From a virus, in the IMG/VR virus record IMGVR_UViG_3300046543_000266, positions 1-64,000 of that record: a stretch of DNA of 64,000 nt, one strand, 5' to 3'. Under the pieces are notes generated by a model, which was given only the letters and a program-made list of their open reading frames with translations, made no database searches and was not told where the DNA came from. Of the stretch, positions 16,117 through 23,934 are shown piece by piece. The stretch's first letter is position 1, and every line of letters begins with the position of its first letter. Made by a program: the position numbers and the translations under genes.

Positions 16117-17397
16117 ATGGCTAAGGCACAAATCGCAGCATCCTCCAAGTCCAACGCAGCAGCAGCCAAGAAGGCGACGGCGAAGAAAGCATTCGCAGCC
16201 AAGAAGGTAGCGCCGAAGGCAAAAGTCGGCGCATCGGCCCGCAGTGGTAACGCAAAGCGTGGTGCCGAGCAGCGCGTCAAGGTAAGCCAGGATGCTGTGA
16301 AGGCATTCGCGTTCCCGACTCGCAAGTCGATGAAAGCGCTCGCCAAGACTCTGACTGTCGGCACTGTGGTTGGTGAAAAGGGTGGTCAGGAGCGCGTCGG
16401 TATGGTCCACGCTGTACCGGGAAGCGGCTCCACGATCCCGACAGGCACGGTCGGCGTCATCTGGGACGAGGGCAAAGGCGTGGAAGTCTACGCGGTCGGA
16501 ATGCTGGAAGTCGTGAAGAACCCGAGCAAGCTCCTGAAGGCGGATATCGGCACCGCCATCGAACAGAACCGCGAGTACGCGAAGCTCGCCAAGAAGTACA
16601 CACTCGGTGCCGAAGTGCAAGAGCTTCAGGAACCCAAGCGTCACGGCATCGTGCAAGCGGTCGCGGCGAAAGGCAGTGGTTACGTGACTGTGCAGTTCGG
16701 TATCGCAGTCGAGGCCAAGCATGTAGGCGACCTCAAGCTGTTGGGCCAGCATCAAGCGCTTCTGGCCCCGACGACTTCGGCTCCGGTTGTCCACACCGCA
16801 TGGGAAGTCGGCACCCGCGTTGAGCATCCGACACACGGATTGGGTGTCGTGGCTATCAGCGCAGAAGGTATGCCCGACGACGTCGCCACCGTCCACTTCG
16901 ATGACGGTGATCAAGTGGCGAAGGAAATCGCAGCCAGCGAACTGAAAGTGATCAACGATACGTTTGCAGTTGGCGAGATCGTCGAGCACGCGGAACACGG
17001 TATGGGTCGCATCGAGACGCTGCATCCCAACGCCACTACCGCAGCGGTTCGTTTCCTGGACGCTGACGTGGTTGTTACGCGCAAGCTCAGCGAATTGCAT
17101 TCGCTCAAGGACGCAGAGATCACCATCGAGCGCGCCGCCGATGCCGCAGTCACGCCGGTCTCGAAGGTCAAGCGCGTCCGCTTCGATGAGCTCGGGCTGT
17201 TCGAAGCGTTCGTCCACGAAGACCGCACGCATGTCAAGGTCGGCAACACTAGCGCGCTCCGCGTTGTCGTCGCCGGAATCACGAGCGAGCCGTTCGCAAT
17301 GCTGGCAACCCAGGAATCGAAACTGGTGAAGGATGCCAAGGTGCGCTTCCGTCTGAAAGACAAGGTCGCCCGTTACGCAGTTCACGCCGCGCAGTAA
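16117..17397 (+). CDS. H1-like tail fused to four SH3/Tudor-like repeats
   Basis: 426 residues. Residues 1-55 are a Lys/Ala H1-like tail. Then four similar beta-barrel units at about 79-133, 161-209, 229-279 and 283-330, each opening like LTVGTVV, YTLGAEV, WEVGTRVEHPTHGLG or FAVGEIVEHAEHGMG. The third and fourth resemble the CarD/UvrD-C Tudor pattern (GxxVxHxxxGxG), domains that bind RNA polymerase. A role in transcription or DNA packing is inference. Its stop codon lies inside a late-type motif. Confidence 0.7.
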   Translation: MAKAQIAASSKSNAAAAKKATAKKAFAAKKVAPKAKVGASARSGNAKRGAEQRVKVSQDAVKAFAFPTRKSMKALAKTLTVGTVVGEKGGQERVGMVHAVPGSGSTIPTGTVGVIWDEGKGVEVYAVGMLEVVKNPSKLLKADIGTAIEQNREYAKLAKKYTLGAEVQELQEPKRHGIVQAVAAKGSGYVTVQFGIAVEAKHVGDLKLLGQHQALLAPTTSAPVVHTAWEVGTRVEHPTHGLGVVAISAEGMPDDVATVHFDDGDQVAKEIAASELKVINDTFAVGEIVEHAEHGMGRIETLHPNATTAAVRFLDADVVVTRKLSELHSLKDAEITIERAADAAVTPVSKVKRVRFDELGLFEAFVHEDRTHVKVGNTSALRVVVAGITSEPFAMLATQESKLVKDAKVRFRLKDKVARYAVHAAQ

Positions 17398-17400
17398 ATA
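17391..17400 (+). promoter_or_regulatory. Late-promoter-like GCAGTAAATA
   Basis: One mismatch to the motif; includes the stop codon of the preceding gene. 149 bases before ATG 17549. Confidence 0.45.
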
Positions 17401-17465
17401 GCAGGTAAGTCGGGGCGGGTGTGTTCTGCCCGTTCCCGCAATCAGTAATTTGAAGTTCCACTCTC

Positions 17466-17475
17466 GTAGTAAATA
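17466..17475 (+). promoter_or_regulatory. Late-promoter-like GTAGTAAATA
   Basis: 74 bases before ATG 17549; downstream AACGGTGTGCC resembles AACGGTGTAGC after the site at 59228. Confidence 0.6.
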
Positions 17476-17548
17476 AACGGTGTGCCACAAACCACACAGC
17501 ACAACGTCTTCTGTATTATCAACCTTTCCCAATCAAGGAATACAAATC

Positions 17549-18034
17549 ATGGCAACGCAAATCAACGCAGTTCAAGCAGCTCGCTCGGTCGCACAAACGG
17601 TCGCTCAACTCACGCGCAAAGTTGCACAGCAAGAAAAGCTGATCGCTCGTCTGCAAGCGAAGGGCAACGGCGCGGCGAAGCCGGTTCGTGCAGCAAAGGG
17701 TCCGAAGGCTGCTCCGGCTGCGAAGAAGGCTGGCAAGATCGTGCGCGAAGCGCGTGAAGGTCGCGGCGCAGCGAAGAACGTGAAGGTCAACGCGAAGGCG
17801 GCTGGTCGTGCTGGCAAGGCATCGGCAGAAGACGACGAAGACGCTCCGGTTGCGAAGCGCGTGAAGGTCGCTGGCAAGGCTGGTCGCGTGGTGAAGGGTC
17901 CGAAGGCTGTCGCAGGCAAGCAAGGTCCGGTCGCGAAGAAGCAAGCAGCGGGCAAGGGTCCGAAGGCTGCTCCGGCGAAGGCTGGCAAGCCGGTCAAGGC
18001 TGCGAAGAAGGGCGGCGACGACTTCCTGCTGTAA
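17549..18034 (+). CDS. Histone-H1-like basic protein
   Basis: 161 residues. Residues 1-40 form a coiled coil with Gln/Leu heptads (ARSVAQTVAQLTRKVAQQEK); the rest is Ala/Lys/Gly/Pro repeats (KGPKAAPA) as in H1 or bacterial AlgP/HctB-like proteins, ending DDFLL. Likely binds DNA without sequence preference. Two late-type motifs precede and a terminator follows, fitting high expression. Confidence 0.75.
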   Translation: MATQINAVQAARSVAQTVAQLTRKVAQQEKLIARLQAKGNGAAKPVRAAKGPKAAPAAKKAGKIVREAREGRGAAKNVKVNAKAAGRAGKASAEDDEDAPVAKRVKVAGKAGRVVKGPKAVAGKQGPVAKKQAAGKGPKAAPAKAGKPVKAAKKGGDDFLL

Positions 18035-18084
18035 TCGGCCGGTCGGCAACACGCAACACGATGTAAATCTGCATTAGGCAGATC

Positions 18085-18130
18085 GAAGGGCGAAACGCGA
18101 ATTCCGAATCCCGGTTGCGTTTCGCCCTTC
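18085..18130 (+). terminator. Rho-independent terminator
   Basis: GAAGGGCGAAACGC pairs fully with GCGTTTCGCCCTTC; 14-bp stem, 18-base loop. Few Us follow. Confidence 0.75.
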
Positions 18131-18192
18131 TGCCGTTTCGGCACTGCGCGAATTTAATGGGGTCGCCCAGAATTCACGCCACGGAGATAACT

Positions 18193-19206
18193 GTGAAAAA
18201 CGTACAGCGCGTAGCAGATACAAACTTTGATCGCTTCCAGGCCAAGCAAGGTCTGACTGCGAAGAACCAGTCGCAAATGACGAAACTCCTGCCGATGTTG
18301 CAGGTTGGTAGCAAGGCCGGACCTGACGACGCACAGGTCCTCGCTAAGATGGAAGCACGGCTCACCGCGCTCAAAGAATTGCGGGCATCGTTGCACAAGA
18401 CGACGATCTCCCTAGCCAAGCTCCACATAGTAGACAAGGAGCAACAGCTGAAGAAACTCACGATCGCACGCAAGAAGGTGGTGGCGATCGCCGAATCGAA
18501 ACCGCCGGTCGGCGTGTCCAAAGCATTGCGCGCATGTCTGAACGAACTGACGTCGCTGCGCGAGGGTGTGTACGTCGGCACCGCCACTACCCGCAAGACG
18601 CTGGCAATCGTGGCGTGCAGCGATGCTGTCGAGCATGTCGATGGTCTGATCGCCAAGACGACGAAGCGCCTCGAAGCTGCGAAGTCGCAGACGCAAGCTG
18701 GCTCCGGCGATCCGGTGTTCCAGGACGAAGTGGTGAAGGTCATCCAGCGCACGGCCGAAGACGCACACAAGCTGGAGTCGCTGAAGGGCAAGTCGTTCGT
18801 CGTGTGTCGCGTCCCGGTGGTTGCTGTCGCGAAGACGATGCTCGACGCCAACAAGTTGAAAGCCAAGGGCTTCAAGGCCGAAGACATCGGCGGGTATCCG
18901 GTCCTGCACAATCAGCTGGTGATCGGTATCAACAAGGCGATGCTCAACCTCAAGAAGAACGAGATGGACGAGCAAGGTAACAGCCTCAAGCCACTGAGCA
19001 CCGACCGTTGGGTCAACGCCGCCGATCAAGTGCTGGCGATGATCCGCAAGCAGACGAAGGTCAAGTATCAGCTGGTGGATGCGCGTCCGTACGGACATGC
19101 TGGTGGTGCGTGGTTCTGGGCGATGCCGGAACGTGATCTGAATCTGTTTGCTACGTCGTTCCCGGGCAAGGCAGTTTCCCTGCAATCGTGGGGCTTCGGC
19201 TTCTAA
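18193..19206 (+). CDS. Hypothetical helical protein
   Basis: 337 residues from GTG 18193 (GGAG 8 bases upstream; earlier in-frame starts fall in the terminator). Residues ~40-100 and 150-180 look like coiled coils rich in Lys/Leu/Ala; the C-terminal third is alpha/beta with a Trp/Phe-rich end. Not recognised. Confidence 0.75.
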   Translation: MKNVQRVADTNFDRFQAKQGLTAKNQSQMTKLLPMLQVGSKAGPDDAQVLAKMEARLTALKELRASLHKTTISLAKLHIVDKEQQLKKLTIARKKVVAIAESKPPVGVSKALRACLNELTSLREGVYVGTATTRKTLAIVACSDAVEHVDGLIAKTTKRLEAAKSQTQAGSGDPVFQDEVVKVIQRTAEDAHKLESLKGKSFVVCRVPVVAVAKTMLDANKLKAKGFKAEDIGGYPVLHNQLVIGINKAMLNLKKNEMDEQGNSLKPLSTDRWVNAADQVLAMIRKQTKVKYQLVDARPYGHAGGAWFWAMPERDLNLFATSFPGKAVSLQSWGFGF

Positions 19207-19224
19207 CAGGCGGAGGTGCCAACC

Positions 19225-19737
19225 ATGCTTGTCCATCAACTGGTAGTGCTTCCGACGCCGGAAACTCTCGACTATCTCGGGAAAGTGTTTTCGGCGTGTC
19301 CGTTCAACCTCGATCTGTCGCAAGCGTATGTCGAGATAAACAGCTCGCAGACGTCGATGGTTCCCGACACTGCCCGCATCTACACGGCGCGAGCAGGAAA
19401 TCTGCAGGTGTTCTACGACGCGTCCACTCAGCAGACGTCGTTGCTGTTGCCGTTGCACAGTCCGGCGCTCGAATCGCGCGTTTCCGAACTGCGGGAGTCT
19501 GCGCCGTCTGCGTTCTACGGCGAGCACTACTTCCCGAATCTGGTGCTGGTCCGCGGAATGCCGCCGCTGGCTCGGACGTACCGCTCGTTCATTGCCAGTG
19601 TTGCAACCACGCTGGCGAGCGATCCCAACCAAGTGTTGACGTTCGACGCCGAGCTCGTGATGTCCAAGGATTTCCACACCATCCCGGACGCCGACTACTA
19701 CGAATCGCAGTTGGCAAACAACTTCGCACGTCGTTGA
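19225..19737 (+). CDS. Hypothetical protein
   Basis: 170 residues, alpha/beta, not recognised. GGAGG is 9 bases before ATG 19225, favouring it over the in-frame GTG at 19216. Follows the previous gene by 18 bases. Confidence 0.8.
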   Translation: MLVHQLVVLPTPETLDYLGKVFSACPFNLDLSQAYVEINSSQTSMVPDTARIYTARAGNLQVFYDASTQQTSLLLPLHSPALESRVSELRESAPSAFYGEHYFPNLVLVRGMPPLARTYRSFIASVATTLASDPNQVLTFDAELVMSKDFHTIPDADYYESQLANNFARR

Positions 19738-19786
19738 TCCTGGAATAGCCGTATGCACGCGGAGCAGTTTTACAACTCCGCGTGCC

Positions 19787-19796
19787 CTAGTAAATA
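19787..19796 (+). promoter_or_regulatory. Late-promoter-like CTAGTAAATA
   Basis: One mismatch at the first base. 104 bases before ATG 19900. Confidence 0.5.
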
Positions 19797-19899
19797 GTTT
19801 GCAGTTACCTGATCTTCTCTAACCTATCGAAAGGGTTATCGCGCGTTACCTGTTGTCGGCGTTCAGTCGATACCATTACTCCCCACGCTGAAATAAACT

Positions 19900-20352
19900 A
19901 TGGACTCAATCGTCCTTCCACATTGTTGGGTCTGTGAGAAACGTTTCACAGATGCCAGTCCACCCGGACCCGCCAACAAGGAAATCCACCACATCATCCC
20001 TCGTCAGGCTGGTGGATCCGACGGACCGACAGTTACGATTTGTGACGGTCATCACGCGGCGCTCCACAAGATTGCGCTGCGTATGAAAAGCGGCAAACCC
20101 CACTTCGATCTTCTGGTAGGCGACACACCGCCCCAGAAGCAGAAGGTGCTTTGGCTGGCGTCCCGGGTCCACATCGCGTTCGAGGCCGTCAAGAATGACC
20201 CGAACAAGAAGGTGGTGGTAGTCATGGGTCTCAACGCACAGCAGCAGTTGATGATTGATCGCCTCAAGAAAGTGTATCCCACCCTGAAGTCTCGCGAGGC
20301 CATTTTCAATCTCGCACTTCAGAACCTTTACAACCGTCACTTCCAGGAGTAA
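19900..20352 (+). CDS. HNH endonuclease-like protein
   Basis: 150 residues. C9-x2-C12, EIHHIIPRQAGG (28-39), then C48 and H51-H52 (ICDGHHAALHK) form a zinc-stabilised HNH (beta-beta-alpha metal) nuclease motif. A C-terminal helical extension of ~70 residues lacks a known match. Stand-alone HNH genes in phages are often homing endonucleases or packaging nicking enzymes; neither can be chosen here. Confidence 0.75.
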   Translation: MDSIVLPHCWVCEKRFTDASPPGPANKEIHHIIPRQAGGSDGPTVTICDGHHAALHKIALRMKSGKPHFDLLVGDTPPQKQKVLWLASRVHIAFEAVKNDPNKKVVVVMGLNAQQQLMIDRLKKVYPTLKSREAIFNLALQNLYNRHFQE

Positions 20353-20356
20353 GTTC

Positions 20357-20743
20357 ATGGATGAAATCAAAACCGGTGAAGTTATCATCGTCCACCTGAC
20401 CAACGGTCAGACCATCGTTGGCAGGGGTGCTCCCAACATCGACTCCGTCGAGGACGGCTTGCTGCTCGACTCGCCCCACGAATTGATTGGTGGTCAGCGC
20501 CCGGACGGCACTCTTGGCTTCGGGATGCAACCGTATCTGTCGATGGGTGGTCTGCTTCCGGCGTTTGAGCGCTTCGCCTTCGAGTGGGACAACATCGTCA
20601 CCGCCCGCGAATGTCCGGAGCAGATTCAGCGTGCGTTCCTGGAACTGACGAGTGGACTGCAGATTGCCAAGACGCTGCCGACCGGTGGACAAAACGGGCA
20701 AGGCCGACCCACAAACCCGGCCAGTTTGCTAGTGGTGCCCTAA
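20357..20743 (+). CDS. Hypothetical protein, possibly Sm-like
   Basis: 128 residues. The opening EVIIVHLTNGQTIVGRG resembles the first two strands of an Sm/Lsm fold, and FEWDNIVTARE a later one, but the match is loose. Ends with a Gly/Pro-rich tail. AGGAG 8 bases before ATG. Confidence 0.6.
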   Translation: MDEIKTGEVIIVHLTNGQTIVGRGAPNIDSVEDGLLLDSPHELIGGQRPDGTLGFGMQPYLSMGGLLPAFERFAFEWDNIVTARECPEQIQRAFLELTSGLQIAKTLPTGGQNGQGRPTNPASLLVVP

Positions 20744-21074
20744 TTAAAAGCCGGTAAAGTCACGCGGTAACATTTACTGGCGGGCATTTCTGCAGGGTCT
20801 ACTTACCGCAAATAGGCAATAACGCCATTGTACATACGGTATAATGTTTCCAGTGGTGCTTAATTGGTTTGCGGGTTTATAGCAGGTTGCGTTTTACCAA
20901 ACTCGCAAACCAGTCACGTGCTGGTAATCCACAGCAGGCATCACAGGTCCCGCGTATCGTATATCCACTCAGTCTGGTGGAAGGCTCTAGATCAGATCCG
21001 TGCTACGAGGCTCGGGTTCGTACTCCTCAAACACATATCATAAAAACGGTCGACCCTCAGGGTCACACATCACT
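20744..21074 (+). other. Non-coding region with TATAAT promoter
   Basis: 331 bases without a supported gene. TATAAT at 20840-20845 is the clearest signal. A stretch at 20965-21035 has tRNA-like fragments (CTCAGTCTGGTGG, GGGTTCG) but no consistent cloverleaf. Confidence 0.55.
20828..20850 (+). promoter_or_regulatory. Promoter, TATAAT at 20840-20845
   Basis: CATACGGTATAATGTTTCC with no clear -35 box at 17 bases; gives a long (~230-base) leader to the gene at 21075. Confidence 0.5.
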
Positions 21075-21749
21075 ATGCTGAAGAAAGACACTCTTGGTAG
21101 TGCCAGTGCCAAATCCCTCGATGAGGCCTTCAAATGTGGTGAGTGCGTACACTTCAAGCAGCACGCGCACTCCAGTCGTCAGCAGGTATGTTCAAAAGAA
21201 GGGATACGTGCCGTCGGCATCGCCCCTAAGTGTTTCACCCCGGACGTTACGGTCATCGCCCAGAACTCCGACCACTTCGTCCAGGTCGCAGCAATGTTTC
21301 AGTCGTTCACACCAAAGCAGCGCCGCATCTTTCTGGCGCTCCTGCGCAGCAACAAGAAGAAGCCGCACGCGATGGGAACCAAGCTGTACTTCAAGGTCGG
21401 CAAGGATTTCATCAGCAACTACCTGTGCGGTTATGTCGCGGGCTACACATCCAGTGGCGAGCTCATGCTCATCGGCAGCCCGGATCGCAAAACTCGTGGT
21501 ACGTCGTTCGTGTCTTACCTTGCTCCTGATAGTGCTGGACTGCTTACTGCCTCTGAATGGAAAGTGAAACGTCAATCCTTGAAGGAACGCAATCTGATTC
21601 ACGATCCCTCAAATCGTGTGATCAAGCGTGCCTCGGTCGTAGACAACTACGAACCGCCGACCATCGACAACGCCCCGTCGTCGTGGTACGACAAAAAGGA
21701 ACCGGTCAAGCGCCGGAAGACGGATTCACTTTCCTTCAACATCAGTTAA
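21075..21749 (+). CDS. Zinc-binding-like Cys protein
   Basis: 224 residues. CGECVHF (residues 21-27) with Cys at ~40 and ~53 (PKCFTPD) forms a four-Cys set likely to bind zinc; this N-terminal unit recurs in phage proteins of unknown role. The remainder includes a charged C-terminus (KKEPVKRRKTDS). Start chosen at ATG 21075, with only a weak AGGG upstream. Confidence 0.65.
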   Translation: MLKKDTLGSASAKSLDEAFKCGECVHFKQHAHSSRQQVCSKEGIRAVGIAPKCFTPDVTVIAQNSDHFVQVAAMFQSFTPKQRRIFLALLRSNKKKPHAMGTKLYFKVGKDFISNYLCGYVAGYTSSGELMLIGSPDRKTRGTSFVSYLAPDSAGLLTASEWKVKRQSLKERNLIHDPSNRVIKRASVVDNYEPPTIDNAPSSWYDKKEPVKRRKTDSLSFNIS

Positions 21750-21766
21750 TAAAAAGAGGCAGTATT

Positions 21767-22711
21767 TTGTTACGGCAACTTTTGGGTCTCCGGCCTTCGG
21801 AGATGGCGAAAATCGGCGGGGCCGTTTTCGCCTACTTGTTTCATCGGATCACACAGCGCGAGCTCGTGGCGATCATCGATGATAAAGAGAAAGAGGAACG
21901 TATCCTTGAAGTCGTTAGACGCAAGGGCTACGTTCTTCGAGACTGCAAACTGTACGCTTGGGCGGCGTACCGTGCGCGTTTCGGCTATCCCAAGCCAAGC
22001 ATTAAAGAGTTCGGTGTTACTCGAAGGGACGCCGCCTTCTTGTCCCGGCTCAATCTCGGTCACTTGTCCATTGACTTCGAGTCTTACAATTTGGAAGACT
22101 TCAAGGCTCTTGTAGAAGGCACGGTGAAGAGTCCGACCATGGATGCATACATCGGACGCTTCATTAGCAAGAAGATGTTGTTCTTAACTCGCAGTTACGG
22201 GGTGAAGCGCAGTGATCTCGAATCCGACATGCTGTCCGGCGCTCTGCGTGCCGTGTACATGCACTTCCCGAGATTCGAGTCGCTGCTGCATTTCACAAAT
22301 GTGGCAAAGGCGGCAATCCATAACACTGGTATGTCGCTCATCACGTACCACACCAGTCCAGCCCGACAACGGCTGTTTATCAACGAGAGCGGTGGCTTCG
22401 AGGCGACCCACGTCGATGTGGACGTGATGTCCAGCGTCGAGGCACCGCAGCAATACATGGCCCACGCGAAGGAATCCCTGGAGGTCCTCGTAAAGCTGGC
22501 GCACAAAATGCGTCCCGATGTTCAACGGTTCTTGTTGTGTTGTGCAGGTCACTACGACGAGGGATTCTCGGACTACCTGGAAACCGATAACTCCTTGGCC
22601 GTAGATAGCATGGCGTACTCGCGGTATCTGGGTAAGGCCCGGAAGTACTTCGAGTTCAGTGAAACGCAGGTACAGAAACTCTTCGAGAAATTGAAGATGC
22701 ATTTAGAGTAA
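21767..22711 (+). CDS. Candidate sigma-like transcription factor
   Basis: 314 residues from TTG 21767 (AGAGG 7 bases upstream). Residues ~128-203 follow the pattern of sigma-70 region 2: MLFLTRSYGVKRSDLESDML, LRAVYMHFPRFESLLHFTN, then a basic segment YHTSPARQRL, as in (D)LxQEGxxGLxRAxxxF...FxTYA...IR. The C-terminal ~60 residues are helical and could be region-4-like. Given the T4-late-like promoter motif across the window, a gp55-like role is attractive but unproven. Confidence 0.45.
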   Translation: MLRQLLGLRPSEMAKIGGAVFAYLFHRITQRELVAIIDDKEKEERILEVVRRKGYVLRDCKLYAWAAYRARFGYPKPSIKEFGVTRRDAAFLSRLNLGHLSIDFESYNLEDFKALVEGTVKSPTMDAYIGRFISKKMLFLTRSYGVKRSDLESDMLSGALRAVYMHFPRFESLLHFTNVAKAAIHNTGMSLITYHTSPARQRLFINESGGFEATHVDVDVMSSVEAPQQYMAHAKESLEVLVKLAHKMRPDVQRFLLCCAGHYDEGFSDYLETDNSLAVDSMAYSRYLGKARKYFEFSETQVQKLFEKLKMHLE

Positions 22712-22727
22712 CCAACGGGGTGCTTTA

Positions 22728-23039
22728 ATGTGTAACGACGCAGCGGTCCTGTCCAGAGAACTAACCGAGTTCCAACGACGTCAGCAGGTGTTTGCCGCTC
22801 AGTTCAATCTGAGCCTTGATGAATACCTTCGCATCATGCGAGCATCCACGACCGAAGAAGCTATCGTGATCCTCGAACTGACAAAAGTAAGGAAGCACCG
22901 CTCGTTACACCGTAGTAAGGCACATGACCAAGTTCGCAGGTGGCTAGATCTGAATCTGTTGGATAAGCCCCTGCACCCTTCCCAGTACATATTCTTCCGG
23001 CCGAAGTGGCCGATCACGTGGCAGTTCCCTAAACCCTAA
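22728..23039 (+). CDS. Hypothetical protein
   Basis: 103 residues, basic, helical first half (FQRRQQVFAAQFNLSLDEYLRIM), Pro/Trp-rich end. Not recognised. GGGG 10 bases before ATG. Confidence 0.75.
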   Translation: MCNDAAVLSRELTEFQRRQQVFAAQFNLSLDEYLRIMRASTTEEAIVILELTKVRKHRSLHRSKAHDQVRRWLDLNLLDKPLHPSQYIFFRPKWPITWQFPKP

Positions 23040-23052
23040 CCTCCAGTCAGCT

Positions 23053-23130
23053 ATGCAAGGTATCTACGTTCTTATTGGCATCGTCATCGCAGGTACGGCA
23101 TTTCTATCAGCCGTCGGCTACGGCTACTGA
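23053..23130 (+). CDS. Possible 25-residue membrane peptide
   Basis: MQGIYVLIGIVIAGTAFLSA then VGYGY: one hydrophobic span and little else. No ribosome binding site is visible, so expression is uncertain. Confidence 0.3.
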   Translation: MQGIYVLIGIVIAGTAFLSAVGYGY

Positions 23131-23173
23131 CTAGCCTAGCCATTCATCAATCAACCCTCTGAGGTTCATTACT

Positions 23174-23617
<444 letters not shown>

Positions 23618-23653
23618 CCTGCTGCATCCAACGCTCATTATTGAGGAGAAGTA

Positions 23654-23809
23654 ATGCACGGAAAACGATATGGGGTTGATCGCTTCGCGGCTCGTGACAA
23701 GAAGCTGAACCACCTCCATTCGCGTCTTGCTCTGATGGAGCGGGCTGGCAACACGGCGGAGATCACCCGCCTTCACAAGTTGATCAAGCAACTGTCGTGC
23801 TCTATCTGA
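23654..23809 (+). CDS. Small basic helical protein
   Basis: 51 residues, His/Arg/Lys/Leu-rich, probably two helices. GAGGAG 6 bases before ATG is an excellent ribosome binding site. Not recognised. Confidence 0.7.
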   Translation: MHGKRYGVDRFAARDKKLNHLHSRLALMERAGNTAEITRLHKLIKQLSCSI

Positions 23810-23873
23810 AGTAGTCGTTCATCTTGTTTCGCTTGTAGCACTTTGCAGTATAGGCCAATCTAAAATCACAAAC

Positions 23874-23914
23874 GGGACACACCGACCCTTCCCAAACAAT
23901 CATCGGTGTGTCCC
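23874..23914 (+). promoter_or_regulatory. 12-bp hairpin ahead of the adhesin gene
   Basis: GGGACACACCGA pairs perfectly with TCGGTGTGTCCC over a 17-base loop, ending 20 bases before ATG 23935 with only TT after it. May end upstream transcription or act as a leader structure for the adhesin. Confidence 0.65.
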
Positions 23915-23934
23915 TTAAAACAAAGGTAATAAAA

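Noticed and set aside
18115-18192. N-terminal extension of the gene at 18193
   Set aside because: It would begin inside the preceding terminator stem; GTG 18193 has a good GGAG.
15619-19758. Long - strand frames (637 and 448 codons)
   Set aside because: Opposite well-supported + strand genes with proper starts and flanking promoters and terminators; no recognisable domain.
19900-20352. Claim that the HNH gene is the homing endonuclease for the intein
   Set aside because: Free-standing HNH proteins have many roles; nothing in the sequence ties it to the intein site.
20965-21035. tRNA gene
   Set aside because: Only isolated GGTTCG and CTGGTGG-like pieces; no 7-bp acceptor stem and no proper anticodon loop.
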